From NCBI GenBank assembly GCA_039816825.1, contig JBCBXA010000003.1, positions 24,746 to 88,745 of the forward strand: a stretch of 64,000 bases of DNA. Direction: 5' to 3'. A model generated the notes under the pieces. It was not told the origin of the DNA. It ran no database searches and was given only the letters and a program-made list of their open reading frames with translations. Origin of the DNA: JBCBXA01 sp039816825 (GTDB lineage: Bacteria; Pseudomonadota; Alphaproteobacteria; Rhizobiales; Rhizobiaceae). The position numbers and the translations under genes are program-made. Numbering within the stretch: position 1 is the stretch's first letter; the number at the start of each line of letters is the position of its first letter. Positions 35,478 to 44,870 of the stretch are shown one piece after another.

Positions 35478-37460
35478 ATGCTCGACTATCTGTTTTCGGC
35501 ACTGACTCCGCTCAACCTGCTTCTCGCGCTCGGCGGAGTGGCCGCGGGCACGATCATCGGTTCGATACCGGGCCTGACCGCCACGATGGCCGTCGCGGTT
35601 CTTGTACCCGTAACTTTCTCAATGTCCCCGGACAGCGCGCTCATTCTGATGGGAGCAATCTACACCGGAGCCATCTATGGCGGCGCTTACGCCGCAGTGC
35701 TTCTCAACACACCGGGCACACCATCCGCTATTGCAACGACGTTTGACGGCTATCCCATGGCCAAGCGCGGCGATGGTGATTTGGCCATCTCGGTCGCCTG
35801 TCTGGCTTCCGTCATTGGTGGGCTGGTTGGTGCAGTCGCGCTGTTGCTCCTCGCGCCGCCTTTGGCTGAAGCAGCCCTGGCATTCGGACCAGTGGAGTAT
35901 TTCTGGCTGGCGATCTTCGGCTTGTCGCTCATCTCCGCCTTGTCCACCGGAGACTTTCTCAAAGGCATCATTGCAGCCTGCTTCGGGCTTTTGCTCGCTT
36001 CCATTGGCATCTCCGAAACAAGCGCTGAAGTGCGGTTTACCTTCGGCTCGTCGACTCTTCTAGGTGGCATTGAAACCGTTTCAGCACTCATCGGCCTCTA
36101 CTGCATTCCCGTGCTGATAGACCTGGTGGCAACGCCCGCCAGACACCTCAAGGAGGCGGTGCAAACGCGGGGCTTCCGGCTGCTTGAAGCCACCGCCGCC
36201 CTCGCCCGCAACAAGTTCAACGTTCTGCGTAGCTCCGTTATCGGGACGCTGGTCGGGGCTTTGCCGGGAGCCGGCGGGTCGATTGCAGGGCTTGTGGCCT
36301 ATTCGGAAGCACGGCGCTCGAGTGATGGCGAGGGCAATCCCGACGGCCGGTTTGGCGAGGGAAACCCCAGCGGCATTGTGGCGACCGAATCTGCCAACAA
36401 CGCCACCGTGGGCGGCGGATTCATTCCAACTCTTGTACTCGGCATCCCCGGTACTCCGCCCGATGCTGTTATCCTCGGAGCACTGCTTGTGCAGGGCGTT
36501 CGCACCGGGCCGACTCTTTTCAGCGATGGCGGCAACATCGTCTACACCTTCATATTCGGCCTTTTGCTGGCCACGGTGCTGATGCTGCCGGTCGGCTTGC
36601 TGATTGGCCGGTTCGCCTATCGAGCCATCGTGCAGGCTCCTAAGGCGGCGCTGGTTCCAATCGTCGCCTTCATGACGGTCATCGGATCGTTTGCCATTAG
36701 AAACTCTATCTCTGATGTCGGCATCATGATCGTCCTTGGGGTCATCGGCTGGATAGTGACCAAGCGCGGCTTCTCCGTTTCCCCCATCGTTTTGGGCCTT
36801 ATTTTGGGGCGGATTGCAGAACAGGGCTTCGTGCAGAGCTGGACCATTGGCGACGCCATTGGAGACCTGCCGGGGCAGTTCTTTGGCCGTCCGCTCTCAA
36901 TGGCGATCATTGCAATAACGCTGGTGAGTTTCTTGTATCCATTCATGCCCCAGATACGGAGCGCCTTCAGCAGGCGTGGCAACAGCGCGGCACGGACCAA
37001 GCCCATGGCCCCGACAGGCGCCGTGCTGCGTGACCTGGTTTCCTTTACCGTCTTCGCCGCCGTGGGAGTGGTCGTGATCGTTCAGTCGGCAACCCTCAAC
37101 GCCGAAGCCGCGGTTTTCCCGCGCACCATTGCGATCGGCATGTTGGTGGTAATCGGACTCGCTGTCGTGAAGCTCCTGTGGACGCGTCAGGTGACGGAGG
37201 AGACAGTGGAAGGATCGATTGTCCGCCGCGTGGCGGTTCCGGTCATAATGCTGTCAGCCGTAGCCGTTTTGGGGACGCTCGGCTTTGCCATCACAGGCCT
37301 GCTGATGGCACTGGCTCTCGTTTTTCCGGCGAAGCACGGAAGCTCCTCAGGACGCTATTGGGCCGTGCTGCTGGCCTCGGTCGCTTTGCTCTGCCTCGCC
37401 TTTACATACGGATTTGACCAATTGCTGAGCGTTCCCCTGCCGACCGGAAAGCTGTTTTGA
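35478..37460 (+). CDS. Fused TctA-TctB tricarboxylate-type permease
   Basis: Integral membrane protein of 660 residues. Residues 1-500 are the TctA large subunit (GSIPGLTATMAVAVLVP, IYGGAYAAVLLNTPGTPSA, GALPGAGGSIAGLVAYSEA, GIPGTPPDAVILGALL). After a short basic linker (about 500-520) come four further helices ending YGFDQLLSVPLPTGKLF, which is the TctB small subunit pattern. Separate TctA (about 500 aa) and TctB (about 150 aa) are the norm, so this is a natural fusion. The start at 35478 follows GGGGAGAG. The stop codon abuts the stop of the convergent urtE within the palindrome TGATCA. Confidence 0.88.
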   Translation: MLDYLFSALTPLNLLLALGGVAAGTIIGSIPGLTATMAVAVLVPVTFSMSPDSALILMGAIYTGAIYGGAYAAVLLNTPGTPSAIATTFDGYPMAKRGDGDLAISVACLASVIGGLVGAVALLLLAPPLAEAALAFGPVEYFWLAIFGLSLISALSTGDFLKGIIAACFGLLLASIGISETSAEVRFTFGSSTLLGGIETVSALIGLYCIPVLIDLVATPARHLKEAVQTRGFRLLEATAALARNKFNVLRSSVIGTLVGALPGAGGSIAGLVAYSEARRSSDGEGNPDGRFGEGNPSGIVATESANNATVGGGFIPTLVLGIPGTPPDAVILGALLVQGVRTGPTLFSDGGNIVYTFIFGLLLATVLMLPVGLLIGRFAYRAIVQAPKAALVPIVAFMTVIGSFAIRNSISDVGIMIVLGVIGWIVTKRGFSVSPIVLGLILGRIAEQGFVQSWTIGDAIGDLPGQFFGRPLSMAIIAITLVSFLYPFMPQIRSAFSRRGNSAARTKPMAPTGAVLRDLVSFTVFAAVGVVVIVQSATLNAEAAVFPRTIAIGMLVVIGLAVVKLLWTRQVTEETVEGSIVRRVAVPVIMLSAVAVLGTLGFAITGLLMALALVFPAKHGSSSGRYWAVLLASVALLCLAFTYGFDQLLSVPLPTGKLF

Positions 37461-38165
37461 TCACACCGAGACTTTTGCCAGAATGGCGTCGCGGCTGACA
37501 TCGGGCTTTGCGGCGGAGAGCGTTACCTGTCCGCGTTCGAGCGCAACAAATCTGTCGGCCAGATCATAGGCGAAGTCGAAATATTGCTCGACGAGCACAA
37601 TGGCGATCTCTCCCTGATCCCTCAGATATTCGATCACCCGACCGATTTGCTGAATGATGTTGGGCTGAATGCCTTCGGTCGGTTCGTCAAACAGGATCAG
37701 CTTTGGGTTGGTTACGAGCGCCCTGCCGATGGCGAGTTGCTGTTGTTGCCCGCCGGACAGGTCGCCACCTCGCCGATTGCGCATTTCCTTGAGGACGGGA
37801 AACAGCTCGTAAATCTTGTCGGGAACCTGGCGGTCGGACTTTGGTAGACAGGCAAAGCCGGTCTCCAGGTTCTCGCGCACAGTCAGCAACGGGAAGATCA
37901 TCCGACCCTGGGGAACATAGCCAATACCGGCAGCCGCCAGTCGGTGGGCCGGAGGGTTGGCGATCTCATGGCCGTCAAACCGCATGACGCCGCTTGAACG
38001 GTGATGGGTGCCTGAAATCGCCTTGAGCAGACTGGTCTTGCCAACGCCATTGGTGCCCATGACGCACGTCACTTCACCCACCCGCGCGGTCAGATCGACA
38101 TCGTAGAGAATTTGTGACTGCTTGTAGTGCAGGCAGAGTTTTTCGATTTCCAGCATCGCACTCAT
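37461..38165 (-). CDS. urtE: Urea ABC transporter ATPase UrtE
   Basis: LivF-type ATPase of 234 residues from ATG 38165; GTG at 38171 overlapping the urtD stop and ATG at 38156 are alternatives. Walker A GTNGVGKTS, signature LSGGQQQQ, Walker B LILFDEP, then TEGIQPNIIQQIG, which is characteristic of UrtE. Last gene of urtABCDE. With UrtD it powers high-affinity urea uptake. Confidence 0.93.
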   Translation of the reverse strand: MSAMLEIEKLCLHYKQSQILYDVDLTARVGEVTCVMGTNGVGKTSLLKAISGTHHRSSGVMRFDGHEIANPPAHRLAAAGIGYVPQGRMIFPLLTVRENLETGFACLPKSDRQVPDKIYELFPVLKEMRNRRGGDLSGGQQQQLAIGRALVTNPKLILFDEPTEGIQPNIIQQIGRVIEYLRDQGEIAIVLVEQYFDFAYDLADRFVALERGQVTLSAAKPDVSRDAILAKVSV

Positions 38166-38167
38166 TG

Positions 38168-38908
38168 TCACCGTCCCAGATACACGTCGATGACCTGCTG
38201 ATCGCTGGTCACATGGTCGAGGGTTCCTTCAGCAAGGACGGATCCCTCGTGGAGGACCGTGACCCGACATTCGAGCCGTCTGACAAACTCCATATCGTGC
38301 TCCACCACGATGACGGCACGGGTCTCAGCTGCGCGCTTGAGCAGATCCGTTGTGTGCTCCCGCTCCTGAGGCGTCATGCCCGCCGCCGGTTCGTCCACAA
38401 GCAAGAGCTTGGGATCCTGAGCAAGCAGCATTCCGATCTCAAGCCACTGCTTCTGACCGTGTGAAAGCTGGCCGGAGATTCTGCTCAGTTCACCAAGCAG
38501 GCCAATCTCGTCCGCGAGGTCGCGAACCTTCGCGCGATCGCTCTCATTGGGTTTGAAACCCAGCACCGCCAGTGGTCCGCGATCTTTCTTCAATGCCATC
38601 ATCAGATTTTCGAAGACCGTTTGCGCTTCGAACACTGTCGGGCGCTGAAACTTGCGACCAATGCCCAGCCGAGCGATTGCACTTTCGGACATACGCAGCA
38701 GGTTGCGAGCCGCCTCGCCCCAGAGAACTCGGCCTTCATCTGGCCGGGTCTTGCCGGTAACGATGTCCATGAAGGTCGTTTTTCCCGCACCGTTAGGTCC
38801 AATAATGGCCCGCAGTTCAACTGGTCCGATCTCAAAGGACAGATCGTTGATGGCCTTGAAGCCATCAAACGCCACAGAAACACCGGAGACTTCCAACAAG
38901 GCACTCAT
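38168..38908 (-). CDS. urtD: Urea ABC transporter ATPase UrtD
   Basis: LivG-type ATPase of 246 residues. Walker A GPNGAGKTTFMDIVTGKTRP and signature LSHGQKQWLEIG, the His-containing form typical of UrtD, then LLLVDEPAAGMT. The real start at 38908 overlaps the urtC stop by 4 bp; the long frame upstream is a shadow of urtC. Pairs with UrtE on the UrtB-UrtC channel. Confidence 0.93.
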   Translation of the reverse strand: MSALLEVSGVSVAFDGFKAINDLSFEIGPVELRAIIGPNGAGKTTFMDIVTGKTRPDEGRVLWGEAARNLLRMSESAIARLGIGRKFQRPTVFEAQTVFENLMMALKKDRGPLAVLGFKPNESDRAKVRDLADEIGLLGELSRISGQLSHGQKQWLEIGMLLAQDPKLLLVDEPAAGMTPQEREHTTDLLKRAAETRAVIVVEHDMEFVRRLECRVTVLHEGSVLAEGTLDHVTSDQQVIDVYLGR

Positions 38909-40119
38909 TGATCGGCTCTCTTGTCGGCTTTGGGGCGCACAAAGACATCGAAGAGACCCCCAATACCCTGGGGCGCAAAAAGGGTCACGAGAACGAAACC
39001 AAGCCCCAACAGAACCGTCCACCAATCCACCCATTGAAGGGTGTAGAAGCCCAGGTTGAGGTTGGGCACCTGACCGCCCGTGAATGCAGACGACAGAAGC
39101 GACACGAGCGCGGCTCCAATCACAGCACCATAAAGCCGTCCGCGTCCGCCAATCGCTACCCAAACGGCGAGATAGATGGACGCGATAGGGGCCACTTCGG
39201 CCGGGTTGATGATGCCAGCCTGAGGGTAGTAGAGCGCACCGGCAATGCCAGCCATAACGGCGGTGACGGTGAAGACGAAGAGCTTGTAGCCCTCCACGGG
39301 GTAGCCCAAGAAGCGCACACGCGCTTCGTCGTCCCGGATGCCCTTGATGACATTGCCGAATTTGCCGGACACCATCCACGCGGCGAAGAGATAGGCCAAC
39401 CCGAGCGCAAGGGCCGAGCCCCACATGAACCAGATCGACAGTGTCGATTGCGGTACGCTGGTGAGACCAGGAATGTTCTGCAAGCCCGAAAGCCCATTGT
39501 TGCCGCGCAGGCCGGAATCATTCTGGAACAGATAGAGCGCCAGGGCGAGCGTCATCGCCTGGGTGAGGATCGACAGATAGACGCCAGTCACCCGGCTCCG
39601 GAAGGCGAGCCAGCCGAAGACCAGCGCCAGCAAACCAGGCACAAGAACCACCAGTGCCAACTGCGCGATGAGACTGTCCGCGAAGAACCAGATCGCCGGT
39701 ATCTCGGACCCGCCGACGACGCCGAAAATCTGCGTACCGATGGCGTCGACAAGTTCTTCTGGTGTGGGCGGCAGGGGCTGATTGGCGAAGGATGCGAGGA
39801 CGATGTCTTTCGTCCGCTCATACATCAACCACATGCCAATCATGTAGCCACCGAGCCCGAAGAACGCGAAATGGCCGAGGCTGAGGATACCGCAATAGCC
39901 CCAGACGAGGTCCATCGCGATGGCGATGAGGCAAAGGCAGAGCGTCTTGCCCAACGTCTTGATAAAGCTCGTCGACAGAACGCCGATACCCATTCCCTCT
40001 GACAGAAAGGTCGCGCCCAGAGTGAGCAACGCCAGCAGACCAATAAAGACCATCACGGAAGGCTGTCGTACCAGGAACGTGCGTTCCACCGCCCGGGCTT
40101 GGAGTGTTGCGTCAGCCAT
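38905..40119 (-). CDS. urtC: Urea ABC transporter permease UrtC
   Basis: LivM-type permease of 404 residues with about ten hydrophobic segments. UrtC-typical stretches: LVWGYCGILSLGHFAFFGLGGY near 70-90, FQNDSGLRGNNGLSGL near 205-220 and the EAA-like FGNVIKGIRDDEARVRFLGY near 250-270. It is longer than generic LivM, as UrtC usually is. It starts 3 bp after urtB ends and overlaps urtD by 4 bp. Confidence 0.93.
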   Translation of the reverse strand: MADATLQARAVERTFLVRQPSVMVFIGLLALLTLGATFLSEGMGIGVLSTSFIKTLGKTLCLCLIAIAMDLVWGYCGILSLGHFAFFGLGGYMIGMWLMYERTKDIVLASFANQPLPPTPEELVDAIGTQIFGVVGGSEIPAIWFFADSLIAQLALVVLVPGLLALVFGWLAFRSRVTGVYLSILTQAMTLALALYLFQNDSGLRGNNGLSGLQNIPGLTSVPQSTLSIWFMWGSALALGLAYLFAAWMVSGKFGNVIKGIRDDEARVRFLGYPVEGYKLFVFTVTAVMAGIAGALYYPQAGIINPAEVAPIASIYLAVWVAIGGRGRLYGAVIGAALVSLLSSAFTGGQVPNLNLGFYTLQWVDWWTVLLGLGFVLVTLFAPQGIGGLFDVFVRPKADKRADQ

Positions 40120-40122
40120 GGA

Positions 40123-42105
40123 TCAATCTCCCGCCGCGCGACCACGCAGGGCGATGATGCCCTTCGGCCTGAATTGAATGAAGATGATGATGAAGATGAT
40201 CATATAGGTCTGCGCCGCCAGCGTGTTGGACGGGTTGAAGAACTCGATCACCTTCTGAAGGGACCCGATCATTCCCGCTCCGGCCAGCGTGCCGAAAATG
40301 TTGCCCACACCACCTACCACAACGGTCATGAAGGATTGCACGATGTAGTTTGATCCCAATTCGGATGTGACCTGCGCGAAAAGTCCGATGGCCACACCGG
40401 CAATGCCGGCAATGCCCGAACCGAGCCCGAAAGTGAGCATGTTGATGCGGTCGGGATTGATGCCCATGGACGAAGCCATGGACGGATTCTGCGTCACCGC
40501 CCTCACCTCAAGCCCGAGCCTGGTTCGGTTGAGGATGAACAGCAGGACAAGGAAGAACACGACTGCAAGCACAAAGATGGCGATGCGAATGTATGAGATC
40601 GACACGATATCGTTGAACACCAGAGAGCCGTCCAGCCAACCGGGTGCTGTGAGCGGTCTCGCCTGAGTTCCAAAGATGTTCTTGGCGAGTTGCTGCAGCG
40701 CAATTGAAATGCCGAAGGTCGCCAGCAGGGTTTCCAGTGGCCGGTGCATCAGATGGCGAATAACCAGCCGCTCCATGGCCACACCCGCAGCGAATGTGAC
40801 GGCAAAGGCCAGCGGCAGCGCAACCACGAGGGAAGCTGTGTAGTCGGTGATGAAAAGCTGCACGACATAGCCGGTATAGGCGCCCATCATGATGAATTCG
40901 CCATGGGCCATGTTGATGACGCCCATCACTCCAAAGGTGATGGCAAGACCAATCGCGGCCAGAAAGTAGATCGACGCCAGAGACAGTGCATCGAGCGCAA
41001 GGTCGGCGGTCTGGGCCACTCCAACGGAACGATTGATGGAGTTGAGCGTGGACACAGCCGCCGATGTCACCGCACTCGATGGTTCCAAATAGGCTTCATA
41101 GAATACGTGTTCGTTGAGGAGCGTCTCCCGCTCCTGCGCCGTGACAAACGGAACAGCTTTCCCGGCATCCACCAGCAGTTGGTAAGCCTCATCACGCGCC
41201 TGATTGCTGTCGAGCGTGGAAAGCGGGACTCCCTCGACTGCACCGTCATTTGCCTGTGCCACCAAGGTCGCATCGCGTGCATCGTCGGAAATGCGCTCAG
41301 GTGCCAGATCGGCGGAAACCAGCATTGTATAGGCTGCTCCGGCTTCAATATCAGCGCCGACACGCAGTCTCTGTGCGAGGTTGATATCGTCGGGCAATTC
41401 CGCGGCGACTTGCCTGCGGGTTGTCAGCAAAGGGTTGAGAGCCGCGCGCACATCAATCCGAGTATCGCCTTCAAAGCCCTCAATGGCTGTGATCCTCTCA
41501 GCATCGGTTTCGCCAAAACGGATCGTGAGGAGCCGTTCGAGCCGCTCCTTGCGGAATTTGAGGGCAGCGTCCGGTTCGTCGGCAATGGACGCCCGAAGAG
41601 GTTGCAACTGACTCTCGTCGGAGTTCCGCTCGATGGATCTGATCGCCGCCTGACGCTTGGCCAGATCAGGGTCTGACAGCTGAAACTGAACCAATGCGGT
41701 GGCGATAACCCCTCTCACACCAGAGTTGGGTTTGACCTGTTTGAGGTCTCGGGAAACAAATGTTCCCACCACTTCGCCACTGTCTATGTCGGTCAGCTCG
41801 ATTTCACCCCGGGCGTCGGGGCCGTAGAAGAACAGACCATCGTCCTTTCGCAGCCAAACCTGCTTTGCCTGCCAGCGGGTCAAAAAATCTGTTGACTGTG
41901 GAACATCGGAAGACAGAAGCGTATCGATGAAGCCCTGCACATTCTTGCGTGAGGGTCGCTCAACCTGCTTGCTGTTGGCCTGCAGAAGTTCCTGCAGCGG
42001 TGCCGAGGAAACCGAATCCTGACCAAGAGCGCTGCCTCCTGACACAGGAGCCAGAAGAATGAGCAAGGCAAAGGCAAAAATGAAACGCATGGGAGACCAG
42101 GGCAT
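40123..42105 (-). CDS. urtB: Urea ABC transporter permease UrtB
   Basis: LivH-type permease with the extra N-terminal domain specific to UrtB, about 660 residues. After a signal-like helix (MRFIFAFALLILLAPVSGGS) comes a soluble region of roughly 330 residues with repeated helical units, then the permease core (LDALSLASIYFLAAIGLAI, GVINMAHGEFIMMGAYTGYV). The start is uncertain between ATG 42105 and ATG 42090, neither with a strong Shine-Dalgarno; further upstream the frame runs into urtA. A hairpin separates it from urtA. Confidence 0.92.
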   Translation of the reverse strand: MPWSPMRFIFAFALLILLAPVSGGSALGQDSVSSAPLQELLQANSKQVERPSRKNVQGFIDTLLSSDVPQSTDFLTRWQAKQVWLRKDDGLFFYGPDARGEIELTDIDSGEVVGTFVSRDLKQVKPNSGVRGVIATALVQFQLSDPDLAKRQAAIRSIERNSDESQLQPLRASIADEPDAALKFRKERLERLLTIRFGETDAERITAIEGFEGDTRIDVRAALNPLLTTRRQVAAELPDDINLAQRLRVGADIEAGAAYTMLVSADLAPERISDDARDATLVAQANDGAVEGVPLSTLDSNQARDEAYQLLVDAGKAVPFVTAQERETLLNEHVFYEAYLEPSSAVTSAAVSTLNSINRSVGVAQTADLALDALSLASIYFLAAIGLAITFGVMGVINMAHGEFIMMGAYTGYVVQLFITDYTASLVVALPLAFAVTFAAGVAMERLVIRHLMHRPLETLLATFGISIALQQLAKNIFGTQARPLTAPGWLDGSLVFNDIVSISYIRIAIFVLAVVFFLVLLFILNRTRLGLEVRAVTQNPSMASSMGINPDRINMLTFGLGSGIAGIAGVAIGLFAQVTSELGSNYIVQSFMTVVVGGVGNIFGTLAGAGMIGSLQKVIEFFNPSNTLAAQTYMIIFIIIFIQFRPKGIIALRGRAAGD

Positions 42106-42144
42106 AAGGTTGGTGAGCCCGGAGGCACGCACCGAAGATAGAAA

Positions 42145-42172
42145 CGGGGCGCGCGTCAGCGCGCCCCGAGTG
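42145..42172 (-). terminator. Strong hairpin between urtA and urtB
   Basis: On the minus strand CGGGGCGCGC, loop TGAC, GCGCGCCCCG (42168 to 42145), followed by TTTCT. A perfect 10-bp stem between the receptor and permease genes, probably an attenuator or mRNA 3'-end stabiliser. Confidence 0.7.
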
Positions 42173-42194
42173 GGGCGTTGGCAGGTTCGCCCGA

Positions 42195-43487
42195 CTAGTA
42201 GTTGGACTTGAGCTGCACGCAGGTGGAGGTCTCGGTGTTGTACATGCCGCAACCAAGCTCCTGCCAGTCAGACTTCAGAACGGCTGACTCGGGAAGGAAA
42301 TCCGTCCATGCGTCGCCTGGCACCGGCTCGGTTTGCGAGATGATGTCAAACTGGCCATCTTCCTGGATTTCGCCAATGAGAACAGGCTTGGCCAGGTGGT
42401 GATTGGGCAGCATGACCGCAGTCCCGCCAGTCAGGTTCGGAAACTCCTGGCCGTACATAGCTTCACGCACAGCATCCACATCTGTGGTGCCTGCAGCTTC
42501 AACGGCATTCACCCACATGTTGAAGCCGATATAGTGAGCTTCCATCGGGTCGTTCGTGACGCGCTCGTCACCCATACGAGCCTTCCAGGTTTCGATGAAC
42601 CCGGCGTTGGCTTCAGTGTCCGCTGATTGGAAGTAATTCCAGGCTGCGAGGTGGCCGACCAGATTGGTCGTATCCAGGCCCGAAAGCTCTTCCTCGCCAA
42701 CCGAGAAAGCAACAACAGGGATATCGTCCGCAGAGACGTTGGCAGCAGCCAGCTCTTTGTAGAAGCCGATGTTTGCATCGCCATTGATCGTCGAGATCAC
42801 GCCGACCTTCTTGCCGTCAGCGCCGAGGGCGACAACGTCGGCCACGATCTTCGACCAGTCCGAATGACCAAAAGGCGTGTAGTTCACGAAAATGTCTTCT
42901 TCCGCGATGCCCTTATCCTTGAGGTAGGCTTCAAGGATGTTGTTGGTCGTGCGTGGATAGACATAGTCGGTGCCGAGCAGGGCAAACTTCTCAACGCCCA
43001 ACTCTTCCAGGAAGTAGTCAGTGGCTGGGATAGCCTGCTGGTTCGGAGCGGCACCGGTGTAAAAGACGTTCTTCGAGCTTTCCTCACCCTCATACTGGAC
43101 GGGGTAGAACATCAGACCGTTGAGCTCTTCAAGCACAGGCAGAGCGGACTTGCGGGACACTGAGGTCCAGGAACCGAAGATGACGTCAACATTCGAGACC
43201 GTCAGCAGCTCGCGTGCCTTTTCAGCAAACAGCGGCCAGTCAGAAGCCGGATCAACCACGACGGCTTCGAGCTGTTTGCCAAGAAGGCCGCCCTTCTCGT
43301 TCTGCTGATCCACCAGCATCTCGATGGTGTCTTTGAGGGTGGTTTCGGAAATCGCCATCGTTCCAGACAGCGAATGCAGAACACCGATTTTGATGGTGTC
43401 GTCCTGAGCGTGGGCCGCGAAACCCAGGGAGAGTGAAGCGAGCGCTGTCGCACCGATAAACGCAGCACGGCGTGTGATTGAGAACAT
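42195..43487 (-). CDS. urtA: Urea ABC transporter binding protein UrtA
   Basis: Periplasmic urea/short-amide binding protein of 430 residues. The signal peptide has RRAAF (MFSITRRAAFIGATALASLS, cleavage near AHAQ). Family hallmarks: IKIGVLHSLSGTMAISETTLKD, SDWPLFAEKARELL, FGSWTSVSRKSALPV and LNGLMFYPVQYEGEE. The ATG at 43487 is behind GGAGG. A sigma-54 type promoter lies 34 bp upstream, so expression under nitrogen limitation through NtrC is likely. No urease genes lie in the window. Confidence 0.95.
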   Translation of the reverse strand: MFSITRRAAFIGATALASLSLGFAAHAQDDTIKIGVLHSLSGTMAISETTLKDTIEMLVDQQNEKGGLLGKQLEAVVVDPASDWPLFAEKARELLTVSNVDVIFGSWTSVSRKSALPVLEELNGLMFYPVQYEGEESSKNVFYTGAAPNQQAIPATDYFLEELGVEKFALLGTDYVYPRTTNNILEAYLKDKGIAEEDIFVNYTPFGHSDWSKIVADVVALGADGKKVGVISTINGDANIGFYKELAAANVSADDIPVVAFSVGEEELSGLDTTNLVGHLAAWNYFQSADTEANAGFIETWKARMGDERVTNDPMEAHYIGFNMWVNAVEAAGTTDVDAVREAMYGQEFPNLTGGTAVMLPNHHLAKPVLIGEIQEDGQFDIISQTEPVPGDAWTDFLPESAVLKSDWQELGCGMYNTETSTCVQLKSNY

Positions 43488-43520
43488 TTGGCGCCTCCTT
43501 ATTGTAGCCGCCAAACCTTT

Positions 43521-43537
43521 TGCAGCACTCGTGCCAG
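43521..43537 (-). promoter_or_regulatory. Sigma-54 (-24/-12) promoter of urtA
   Basis: On the minus strand CTGGCACGAGTGCTGCA matches YTGGCACGRNNNTTGCW with a single difference (C for T in TTGC). The invariant GG and GC are correctly spaced. The -12 end lies 34 bp before the urtA start, giving a leader of about 20-25 nt that holds GGAGG. Confidence 0.72.
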
Positions 43538-43640
43538 AACGACGCTGCGAAGGAAAATATCTCATAAAATATTGATATTGTTAACTTATCATCCAGACCA
43601 TCAGTAGTCACCCAGAATTATCGTCGTAGGACTCGATTAA

Positions 43641-43676
43641 TTTTCGCGCACATTGCTAGGCGCGCCTAATTATTAG
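43641..43676. promoter_or_regulatory. Possible upstream activator (NtrC-type) dyad
   Basis: An imperfect AT-flanked dyad, TTAATTTTCGCGCA then GGCGCGCCTAATTA, is centred about 145 bp upstream of the expected urtA transcription start, a normal enhancer distance for sigma-54 promoters. The match to the NtrC site is poor, so this is only positional inference. Confidence 0.25.
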
Positions 43677-43774
43677 ACAAGAACGACGCTTTCGTTTCGT
43701 CACTTGTGTTGCTGCGCAGTTCGCAGGCGTTCTGCCCTTGGCGGTCCGAGCAATCGCTCGAACACGGGTTTCCG

Positions 43775-44842
43775 CTAGGTGTGCACACGTCCTGAAAAGA
43801 GTTTCCGGGCAGTCCTGAGGAGCCCGGCCTTATGCAGGTGGAACGCGCCGCTCGATGCCTCAAAGTCGAAGACCACATCGATAGCGCCCGTCGGATGTTC
43901 TATCTGTATCGGCAGTGGCCGCTCGGTGCCGACATTCGCGAGCCCCTCGGCCACCGTACCAGGCACAAGAAGGCATGATCCGGTGCAGATCGAACCCGTC
44001 ACGGCATAGGCCGGATGTGCACTCCAAGGCATGAAGTAACGGGCGGCGATGGAACCGCCTTCCCGCGGCTTAGCCAGGAGACCAAACTTTGGTACAACCG
44101 ATTCTGTGACATCGCCCAGCCCCATCATCTGCCCGGCCTCTAGGCGCACCGCCTCAATCCGCTTGAACAGCGCCTCGTTGGCATCCAGTTCTTCGCGGCT
44201 TTCATAGCCGGTGATTCCAAAGTCTGCAGCCCGGCCGATGACCATGGGCATGGCCACATCGATGCATGTGACATCCAGCCCGTCTATGACGTCCAAGGCG
44301 TTGCCGGTGGGCAGGAGCGAGCCTGTTTTAGAACCGATAACATCCATGAAGTTCAGGACCACCGGCGCAGAGGTGCCCGGCACTCCATTGATGGCCGTAT
44401 CACCTTCATAGCTGACTTGACCGTTGGGCGTCTGCACAACCGCCTCGACACGCGCGCCCGTGTTGACACTCAGGATTTTCACATCGGTGGTGTCACCCGC
44501 AATCGGCAGAAGACCCATTTCCAGCGCGGCTGGACCAACGCCCGCGAGAATGTTGCCACAGGTCGGAGAGAAATCGACTGAGCGTTTCTCAACCGCCACT
44601 TGGGCAAAGAAATAGTCGATGTCGGCCCACTCATCTTCAGAGGGCGACAGCATGGCGACTTTGGTCGCCACAGCGTTGCCACCGCCAATGCCGTCAATGT
44701 TGAGAGAATGGCCAGCCCCGACGGCTCGGATCAGGAACTCGGCGAGTTCTTCACGGTCCGACGGCAGGTCCGCCGCATTGAAGTACGGGCCCTTGGACGT
44801 GCCGCCGCGCATGAGAATGCAAGGTGCGTCGCGTTGAACCAT
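43775..44842 (-). CDS. PrpF/GalD-family isomerase (4-oxalomesaconate tautomerase or aconitate isomerase-like)
   Basis: Cytoplasmic two-domain diaminopimelate-epimerase-like fold protein of 355 residues, without cofactor. PrpF-family hallmarks: ILMRGGTSKGPYF at the N-terminus, GGGNAVATKVAM, FSPTCGNILAGVGPAALE with the catalytic Cys, and GSICTGSCLLVPGT. Characterised members move double bonds in unsaturated tricarboxylates (2-methylaconitate, 4-oxalomesaconate, aconitate). It follows tctC-tctAB with 28 bp to the permease stop, so the transported acid is probably its substrate. The GGTSKGPYF form resembles GalD, but no other gallate genes are here. Confidence 0.85.
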   Translation of the reverse strand: MVQRDAPCILMRGGTSKGPYFNAADLPSDREELAEFLIRAVGAGHSLNIDGIGGGNAVATKVAMLSPSEDEWADIDYFFAQVAVEKRSVDFSPTCGNILAGVGPAALEMGLLPIAGDTTDVKILSVNTGARVEAVVQTPNGQVSYEGDTAINGVPGTSAPVVLNFMDVIGSKTGSLLPTGNALDVIDGLDVTCIDVAMPMVIGRAADFGITGYESREELDANEALFKRIEAVRLEAGQMMGLGDVTESVVPKFGLLAKPREGGSIAARYFMPWSAHPAYAVTGSICTGSCLLVPGTVAEGLANVGTERPLPIQIEHPTGAIDVVFDFEASSGAFHLHKAGLLRTARKLFSGRVHT

Positions 44843-44870
44843 GGCTTTCGCCTTTCTTGAGAGCCCTCGC

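Noticed and set aside
38909..39424. N-terminal extension of UrtD
   Set aside because: Shadow of urtC; the 4-bp overlapping ATG at 38908 is the usual start.
38908..40002. 364-codon frame opposite urtC
   Set aside because: Highly charged, repetitive antisense translation of a permease.
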